Shown here: in pieces, positions 32,893 through 40,390 of the stretch
How the letters are laid out: every line of letters starts with the position of its first letter
How positions within the stretch are numbered: the stretch's first letter is position 1
Assembly (NCBI GenBank): GCA_022842465.1
Contig: JALHPN010000002.1
Location: 1 to 40,390 of the forward strand
DNA: 40,390 nt
Source of the DNA: Polyangiaceae bacterium
Lineage (GTDB): Bacteria; Myxococcota_A; Polyangia; Polyangiales; Polyangiaceae
Reading direction: 5' to 3'
Made by a program: the position numbers and the translations under genes
Notes under the pieces: model-generated
Seen by the model: the letters and a program-made list of their open reading frames with translations, nothing else
Database searches by the model: none
What the model was told of the DNA's origin: nothing

Positions 32893-34177
32893 CCCGACGC
32901 GCGTAGCGAGCGCGCTCTTGCTCGTCGCGACGCTCGCGCTCTCCAGCGCAGCCCACGGTCAGGATTTCGATCCCGGCGAGGGCGATCCCCACGCGGGGCA
33001 GGCCGGGACCGGCGCCCCCGAAGGCCCGCCTCCGGACGGCGCCGCGGAGGACCCGTCGATCCCGCACGGATCGATCGTCGTCGCGCTCCTCGATCCCGCT
33101 GGCAAGCCCGTCCCGCGCACCGAAGTGTCCTGCGGGGTGCTCGTGAGCTCCGTCGCGCAGGGCGATCGACGGAGCAAGGTGACGGCGACGACCGACGACG
33201 AGGGGCTCGCCCGCTTCGACAAGCTCGAGACCGGCCTCGGCGTGGCGTACCGCATCTCCGTCATGAGGGAGGGCGCCTCGTTCGCGGCGCCGCCCTTCAA
33301 CATGCCGCCGAACGCGGGCATGCGCGCGAAGCTGCACATCTACCCGGTGACGCGCGACGTCGAGCAGGCGCTCGTCGTGTCGCAGGGGATGATCTTCGCC
33401 GAGGTGAAGGACGACCGCGTCCAGGTCCAGCAGGCCTTCCGCGTCTACAACTTCGGGAAGACCGCCTGGGTGCCGGACGACCTCGTGCTCGCGCTCCCCC
33501 CGGACTTCACGGGCTTCGCCGCGCAGCAGGGGATGAACGACATCACCGCCGTCGCCGTGCCGAAGCAGGGTGTCGCGATCCGCGGGACGTTCGCCCCCGG
33601 CCAGCACGTCGTCGAGTTCCGCTGGCAGAAGCCCTACGGAGGCGAGGCGGACGTTCGCATCGATGCTGGCCTCTTCCCCCACGTCGCCGCGATGCAGGTG
33701 GTCGCGCCGGCCGCGCGCCAGATGACACTCGAGGTCCCCGGGTTCCCGCCGCCGCGCCCCCAGACGGACGGGCAGGGGCAGCGGATGCTCGCGACCGAAA
33801 GGCAGCTCCGACGGGAGGATCCGCCGATGAAGACGGTGACCCTGACCGTGGGCGGGCTCCCGACGGAGGGGCCTGGCAAGCTCGTCGCGACCCTGGTCGC
33901 CACCTGCGCCGTCGCCATGGGGCTCGTCCTGGGCACGCGGAAGCCTACCCGTCGCTCAGGCGACCTCGACGCGGAGCGAAAGCGCCTCCTGGAGGCCCTG
34001 GCGGCCCTCGACGAGGCTCTTCGTGAGGGGAGCGTCGGGCCCAAGACCTACGAGCGAGGACGCCGCGAGCTCCTCGACGAGCTCGCGCGGACGTTCGTGA
34101 CGGACGCGAGCGCGGTGGTTTCGGCGCCCGCCGAGGGGGCACGCCCTCCGAAGAAGAAGCGCAGCGCCCCGGTCTGA
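32882..34177 (+). CDS. Exported, C-terminally anchored protein of the cytochrome c maturation operon
   Basis: The 431-residue product has a signal peptide (ALLLVATLALSSAAHGQ) and an acidic Pro/Gly linker. Residues about 63-155 resemble a carboxypeptidase-regulatory-like Ig fold (GSIVVALLDPAGKPVPRTEVSCG ... TTDDEGLARFDKLETG). A second beta-rich domain follows (YNFGKTAWVPDDLVLALPPDFTGF). A hydrophobic helix at about 333-352 and a cytoplasmic, charged helical tail (ERKRLLEALAALDEALREGSVGPKTYERGRRELLDELA) end it. The tail resembles that of the preceding gene, and the start overlaps that gene by 11 bases. Its place suggests a scaffold role in cytochrome maturation; this is inference. Confidence 0.7.
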   Translation: MRRDPTRVASALLLVATLALSSAAHGQDFDPGEGDPHAGQAGTGAPEGPPPDGAAEDPSIPHGSIVVALLDPAGKPVPRTEVSCGVLVSSVAQGDRRSKVTATTDDEGLARFDKLETGLGVAYRISVMREGASFAAPPFNMPPNAGMRAKLHIYPVTRDVEQALVVSQGMIFAEVKDDRVQVQQAFRVYNFGKTAWVPDDLVLALPPDFTGFAAQQGMNDITAVAVPKQGVAIRGTFAPGQHVVEFRWQKPYGGEADVRIDAGLFPHVAAMQVVAPAARQMTLEVPGFPPPRPQTDGQGQRMLATERQLRREDPPMKTVTLTVGGLPTEGPGKLVATLVATCAVAMGLVLGTRKPTRRSGDLDAERKRLLEALAALDEALREGSVGPKTYERGRRELLDELARTFVTDASAVVSAPAEGARPPKKKRSAPV

Positions 34178-34576
34178 GGGGGCGAAGACGCACGCCGTTG
34201 CCCACGACGCGACGTCGCGAAGGGGCAGGAGAGGCGTTCGGGGGCGCTGGCCCTGGGGGCAAGGTGCCGCTTTCCCATGGGGAGGGGACTGGGAGCGAGG
34301 CTGGGGGCGGACGTCGGACAAAGTCGTCCACGGTCACACCGGAGCTTTCCCCGCGCGCGCTCCCCAGGGCAAAATGCCACAACCTTGCGACATCGCCACG
34401 GGTTCCGAGCTTTCCCCTCCATCCCCAGGCTCTAGTACGACTGCCATTAATTTAATCTTATGTCCCTCCATGAGAAGACCGGGCCAAGGTCCCGGGGAGG
34501 CCGTTCCCCGGGCAGGTCCCCACGCAGCGGCGTCTCTTGACGCCTCCGGCGATCGCAGGCACGTCCCTCGAACGTC
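34178..34576 (+). other. 399-bp non-coding region upstream of dnaN
   Basis: I see no gene here. A 12-base perfect palindrome (CGCGACGTCGCG, 34208-34219) lies 31 bases after the cytochrome operon. The only AT-rich patch of the window is at 34446-34460 (ATTAATTTAATCTTA). A strong stem-loop lies at 34491-34512. I searched for DnaA boxes: TCGTCCACG near 34324 matches TTGTCCACA at seven of nine positions, but there is no cluster, so I do not call an origin. A promoter for dnaN must lie in this interval, with the AT-rich patch the most likely -10 area, but no convincing -35 was found. Confidence 0.6.
34491..34512 (+). promoter_or_regulatory. 8-bp stem-loop in the dnaN leader
   Basis: CCCGGGGA (34491-34498) pairs exactly with TCCCCGGG (34505-34512) over a six-base loop. 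The left arm could instead pair with CCGGG at 34479-34483, giving two mutually exclusive hairpins 65-98 bases before the dnaN ATG. No T-run follows, so it may be an attenuator-like or mRNA-stability element rather than a simple terminator. Confidence 0.4.
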
Positions 34577-35743
34577 ATGGAGCTCACAGTCGCGAAGAAG
34601 GACCTGCTCAAGATCGTCTCGCGCATGCAGGGCGTCGTGGAGCGCAAGAGCACGATGCCCGTGCTCGCGAACGTCCTTCTGGCCGCCGAAGGCGCGAGCG
34701 GTCTGCGCCTCGCCGCGACCGATCTGTACCTGTCACTCCTCGGGCGGATCGCCGCGGACGTGAGCAAGCCGGGCAGCGTCGCCGTGTCGGCGAAAGACTT
34801 GTTCGAGCGCGTGAAGATGATGCCCGACGGACCGGTCGTCATCTCGTCGCAGGACAACGCGACGACGACGCTCAAGGCCAGCGGCAGCGCGCGGCGCTAC
34901 ACGCTCCGCGGCATGCCGGGCGATGACTTCCCGCCGCTCCCGCAGCCGGCCGAGGGCTCGCCGACGCTCGCGATCGCCGTCGACGTCCTCGCCGAGCTGA
35001 TCTCGAAGACGCACTTCTCGATCTCGACCGACGAGACCCGGGCGCACTTGAACTCGGCGCTCTTCGAGTGGGACGGCGACATCGTGCGCATGGTCACGAC
35101 GGACGGTCACAGGCTCTCGAAGGTCGACGTGAAGGTCTCCGGGCGGCAGGCGTCGGCGACGATGCTCATCCCGCTGAAGGCCGTCCAGGAGCTCCGTCGC
35201 ATCTGCGACGAGATGCTCGCCGACGGTCCGGGCGAGGACGGAAAGGCCCCCGAGCTGCTCATCACGCAGAGCGGCTCGAGCGCGTTCTTCCAGTCGACCG
35301 CCGCCCGCGGCGGCATGACGTTCAGCGTGAAGCTCGTGGACGCGCAGTTCCCGCCGTACTCGCAGGTCATCCCGCAGGCGACGGACAAGATCGTCCGTGC
35401 GCCGCGCATCGCCTTCGCCGACGCGCTCAAGGCGATGTCGGTCGCCGCCAGCGAGCGCACGGGTGGCGTGAAGCTCTCGCTCACGAAGGGGTCGATGCGC
35501 ATCACGAGCGAGTCGCCCGAGAGCGGCGACGGCTTCGACGAGATGCCCGTCGAGTACTCGGGGCCGAACATGAGCATCGGCTTCAACGCGAAGTACTTCC
35601 TCGACGTGCTCGCTGCGGTGGCGGACGACGAGATCCAGATCGGCGTCAGCGGTGAGCTCGATCCTGCCGTCATCATGCCTGCGGGCGGGACGACGAGCTC
35701 GGACCGTCAGTTCCTCGCCGTCATCATGCCGATGCGCATCTGA
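34577..35743 (+). CDS. dnaN: DNA polymerase III beta subunit (sliding clamp)
   Basis: The 388-residue protein is the ring-shaped processivity clamp that tethers DNA polymerase III to DNA. It opens with MELTVAKKDLLKIVSRMQGVVERKSTMPVLANVLL, typical of the first of three clamp domains. Further signatures are MVTTDGHRLSKV in domain 2 and the C-terminal DPAVIMP...FLAVIMPMRI that forms the partner-binding pocket. Length is normal. recF follows after 18 bases and gyrB after that, the classical bacterial order; dnaA is missing from the window. The ATG lacks a strong Shine-Dalgarno sequence, but the N-terminus matches family members. Confidence 0.96.
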   Translation: MELTVAKKDLLKIVSRMQGVVERKSTMPVLANVLLAAEGASGLRLAATDLYLSLLGRIAADVSKPGSVAVSAKDLFERVKMMPDGPVVISSQDNATTTLKASGSARRYTLRGMPGDDFPPLPQPAEGSPTLAIAVDVLAELISKTHFSISTDETRAHLNSALFEWDGDIVRMVTTDGHRLSKVDVKVSGRQASATMLIPLKAVQELRRICDEMLADGPGEDGKAPELLITQSGSSAFFQSTAARGGMTFSVKLVDAQFPPYSQVIPQATDKIVRAPRIAFADALKAMSVAASERTGGVKLSLTKGSMRITSESPESGDGFDEMPVEYSGPNMSIGFNAKYFLDVLAAVADDEIQIGVSGELDPAVIMPAGGTTSSDRQFLAVIMPMRI

Positions 35744-35761
35744 GTCGCGCGCGAGGCGCCG

Positions 35762-36856
35762 GTGCGTCCGCTCGTCCTCGAGTCGCTCCAGACGCGTGCG
35801 TTCCGCAATCTCACGCGCGTCGACGCGACGTTCGGCGATCGGTTCAACGTCGTCGCCGGGGACAACGGCCAGGGGAAGACGAACCTGCTCGAGGCGATCT
35901 ACGTCGTCGCGACCTCCAAGAGCTTCCGTGGCGGCAAACCCGGCGATCTCGTGGGGTTCGACGAGGAGCTCGCCAGCGTGCGCGCGACGCTCGCGGAGGA
36001 CGGCGAGCGAAGGATCCAGTCCGTCGGGCTGAAGCCCGGCGCGCGCCTCGTCCGCATCGACGACAAGCGTCCGCCCTCGCTCGCGGCGTACGCGGTGCGG
36101 ACGCCCATCGTCGTGTTCCACCCCGGGGAGATCGTCCTCTCCATGGGCGGGAGCGCGGAGCGGCGCAAGCTCCTCGATCGGACCGCGCTCTACGTGGCGC
36201 CGAGCTCGATGGTGGCGCTCGAGGGCTACACGCGGGCGATGAAGGCGCGCCAGAAGACGCTCGAGGTGCGAGGCCCGAGCGCCGCGGAGCTCTCGGACTT
36301 CGAGGCGCTCTCGGTGAAGCTCGGGCTCGAGGTGATGGACCACCGCGCGCGCGCGGCCGAGCGCCTGGCCGCGAGCGCGACGTCCGCCTTCGAGAAGATC
36401 GCCGCGCCCGGCCTCGTCCTTCGCGTCGCCTACGCGCCTTCCGCGCCTTCCGCGGAGGACGCATACCGCGAGGCGCTCCAGCGAGGGCGCGTCTCGGACG
36501 CACGCCGAGGCAGCGCCGGCGTCGGGCCTCATCGCGACGAGCTCACGCTCGCCATCGACGGCCACGCAGTCCGCGGCGTCGCCTCGCAGGGGCAGCATCG
36601 CGCGGTGACGCTCGCCTTGAAGTCGGCGGAGATCGAGGTCGTGGGTACGGCGCGGGGCGTCCGGCCGATCCTCCTCCTCGACGACGTTTCGAGCGAGCTC
36701 GATCGCGCGCGGACGGTGGCGCTCTTCGGCTTCCTCCGCGAGCAGCGCGGTCAGGTGTTCCTGACCACGACGCGGCCCGAGCTCATCGACACGGGGGACG
36801 AGCGAGATACGCGGCGAGACTTCCGCGTCGAGGGCGGGGTCCTCTCCTCTTCCTGA
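35762..36856 (+). CDS. recF: DNA replication and repair protein RecF
   Basis: The 364-residue protein is an SMC-like ATPase that, with RecO and RecR, loads RecA at gaps. It shows Walker A GDNGQGKTN (33-41), the SMC-type signature VASQGQHRAV (about 274-283) and Walker B ILLLDDVSSELD (about 302-313). LVLESLQTRAFRNL at the start and SFRGGKPGDLVGF after Walker A are typical. The start is a GTG at 35762; it lies 18 bases from the dnaN stop, so both are probably on one mRNA. A 262-bp gap with its own promoter separates it from gyrB. Confidence 0.95.
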   Translation: MRPLVLESLQTRAFRNLTRVDATFGDRFNVVAGDNGQGKTNLLEAIYVVATSKSFRGGKPGDLVGFDEELASVRATLAEDGERRIQSVGLKPGARLVRIDDKRPPSLAAYAVRTPIVVFHPGEIVLSMGGSAERRKLLDRTALYVAPSSMVALEGYTRAMKARQKTLEVRGPSAAELSDFEALSVKLGLEVMDHRARAAERLAASATSAFEKIAAPGLVLRVAYAPSAPSAEDAYREALQRGRVSDARRGSAGVGPHRDELTLAIDGHAVRGVASQGQHRAVTLALKSAEIEVVGTARGVRPILLLDDVSSELDRARTVALFGFLREQRGQVFLTTTRPELIDTGDERDTRRDFRVEGGVLSSS

Positions 36857-36954
36857 TCCCGCTCGTTGTCCGATTGATGACGGGGGGCCGCTGCGCGGCC
36901 TCGCGGACGCACGAACGGCGGGCTCCCGCGGCAGGCGAGAAGTGCTCCAAGTGT

Positions 36955-36986
36955 CCGAAAGGTCGATGAAAAGGAGCGGCTTTCGG
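36955..36986. repeat. Inverted heptamer pair upstream of the gyrB promoter
   Basis: CCGAAAG (36955-36961) and CTTTCGG (36980-36986) are exact inverted repeats 18 bases apart, ending one base before the predicted gyrB -35 element. The same heptamers occur in opposite order between the genes diverging at 24513/24587 (24529-24535 and 24553-24559, 17 bases apart). The pair could be an operator or the end hairpin of the recF transcript. Confidence 0.3.
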
Positions 36987-36987
36987 C

Positions 36988-39644
<2,657 letters not shown>

Positions 39645-39669
39645 GCGCACGGAACACGAGGAGCGTGCG

Positions 39670-40218
39670 ATGCGGCCGAGGGGCATTCTCCCCGTGCTGG
39701 GCGCAGCCCTCCTCGCGACGGGCTGTCGAGGGTGGGGGCGCGTGCAGGCCGGCGGCGCCTACGATCTGAAAGGGCGGAACCAGACGTCGGGACACGTCGT
39801 CGCCGCGGATCTGGCCGTCGGCTCGAAGCGCGTGAAGTGGGGGAACGAAGGGCGCCCCTTCCCGTTCGTGCTCCACACGTCGGCCGACGTGCTGCTGGCG
39901 CCGGAGCGGAAGTCGTTCGGGTGGGGCACGGGCATCGGCGTCTACCGCGAGCCTCGGCCCGTGTCGCCGTACGCGCTCCTGGGCACCTCCTTCCACGTCG
40001 ACGAGGTGCGCGGGCGCTTCAGCGTCGGCGGTGTGAGCCCTTACGGGGAGGTCGGCATCCTGACGTCGGTGCCGGCACGCTACGAGGACGGAGGCGACGG
40101 CGTCTTCGTCTCGCTCGGGATCACCGGCGCGACCTACGTGAACTACCTCGTCGGCGGCAACGACACGTTCGAAGGATACTTCCTCCTCAAGCTCGGCGTC
40201 GGCTGGGAGAAGAACTGA
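39670..40218 (+). CDS. Small lipoprotein, outer-membrane-like beta-rich domain
   Basis: The 182-residue product starts at ATG 39670, with GAGGAG six bases upstream, and has a lipoprotein signal (ILPVLGAALLATGC). The mature part alternates short hydrophobic and polar stretches with many Gly/Tyr/Phe residues (GGAYDLKGRNQTSG, GWGTGIGVYREPRPVSPYALLGTSF, SPYGEVGILTSV, YVNYLVGGNDTFEGYFLLKLGVGW), as in small beta-barrel proteins. No family is recognised. It lies 25 bases after gyrB and may be read through from the gyrB promoter, although a functional link to gyrase is not expected. Confidence 0.7.
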   Translation: MRPRGILPVLGAALLATGCRGWGRVQAGGAYDLKGRNQTSGHVVAADLAVGSKRVKWGNEGRPFPFVLHTSADVLLAPERKSFGWGTGIGVYREPRPVSPYALLGTSFHVDEVRGRFSVGGVSPYGEVGILTSVPARYEDGGDGVFVSLGITGATYVNYLVGGNDTFEGYFLLKLGVGWEKN

Positions 40219-40262
40219 GCGCAGCTGCGTGAGCTGAGCCCTCGGGGAGACGGGCCGCCAGG

Positions 40263-40290
40263 TTGCACGGCATGTGCCCGTGCTTAGGAT
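40263..40290 (+). promoter_or_regulatory. Predicted promoter of the last, partial gene
   Basis: TTGCAC (40263-40268) and TAGGAT (40285-40290) are 16 bases apart in the 161-bp gap after the small lipoprotein gene. A start near 40297 would give a leader of about 80 bases before the ATG at 40380. Confidence 0.4.
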
Positions 40291-40379
40291 GCGCGGAGAC
40301 GACGAATAACGCGCTCTCCCGGGGGGAGGGCTCGTCCATGTCCGGCTCGCTTCACACGGGCCGGCGAAGGAGAACCGCG

Positions 40380-40390
40380 ATGCGACCCGA
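40380..40390 (+). CDS. First codons of a downstream gene (partial)
   Basis: An ATG at 40380 with GAAGGAG about seven to thirteen bases upstream starts a frame (Met-Arg-Pro) that leaves the window after three complete codons. A promoter-like sequence lies 90 bases upstream. Nothing can be said about the product. Confidence 0.4.

Noticed and set aside
34178..34576. Replication origin (oriC).
   Set aside because: Only one weak DnaA-box-like sequence was seen and dnaA is absent. The dnaN-recF-gyrB cluster alone does not prove an origin.

Overview
The window is about 70% GC and almost fully packed with genes. It reads as chromosomal DNA of a myxobacterium-like member of Myxococcota, most likely Polyangia. 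The grounds are the codon usage, the many secreted lipoproteins, a trypsin-like protease with a MYXO-CTERM-like C-terminal anchor, an NtrC-type two-component pair and a futalosine-pathway enzyme. No insertion sequence, integrase, CRISPR array, rRNA or tRNA was seen. Composition is uniform apart from one short AT-rich patch upstream of dnaN.

Layout. 1-2.9 kb: a partial exported protein and a fumarylacetoacetate-hydrolase-family enzyme (minus strand), divergent from an HECGH lipoprotein coupled to mqnD. 2.9-4.25 kb (minus): a beta-barrel-like outer-membrane protein coupled to a small lipoprotein. 4.4-11.6 kb (plus): S1 protease, membrane histidine kinase, NtrC-type regulator, BtuF-like binding lipoprotein, TlyA-family rRNA methyltransferase, MFS exporter; regulator, binding protein and tlyA overlap by 4 bases each. 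11.6-13.65 kb (minus): CPBP protease, a small membrane protein and a UbiA-family phosphoribosyltransferase. 13.76-21.24 kb (plus): two very large, overlapping TPR/DUF3857/transglutaminase-like exported proteins, the second lacking catalytic residues. 21.25-24.5 kb (minus): two tandem paralogous lipoproteins and a TPR protein. 24.6-28.1 kb (plus): methyltransferase, SctQ/FliN-like SPOA protein, lipoprotein, aminotransferase. 28.1-29.0 kb (minus): EamA transporter. 29.1-34.2 kb (plus): cytochrome c maturation operon starting with a CcmF-CcmH fusion. 34.2-39.6 kb (plus): a 399-bp non-coding region, then dnaN, recF and gyrB. 39.7-40.4 kb: a small lipoprotein and the first codons of another gene.

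How the genes fit together. The dnaN-recF-gyrB block is the classical replication/repair cluster, but dnaA is not in the window and I could not support an origin. The cytochrome operon carries out heme ligation (CcmF) and apocytochrome thiol handling (CcmH) in one polypeptide, followed by a CcmI-like/zinc-ribbon membrane protein and a periplasmic, membrane-anchored protein. MqnD points to menaquinone made through futalosine. The most unusual items are the isolated SctQ-like protein with a strong internal ribosome binding site placed to release a FliN-sized C-terminal fragment, the CcmF-CcmH fusion with a five-cysteine motif, the active/inactive pair of transglutaminase-like giants, and the lipoprotein pair sharing a 199-base exact match.
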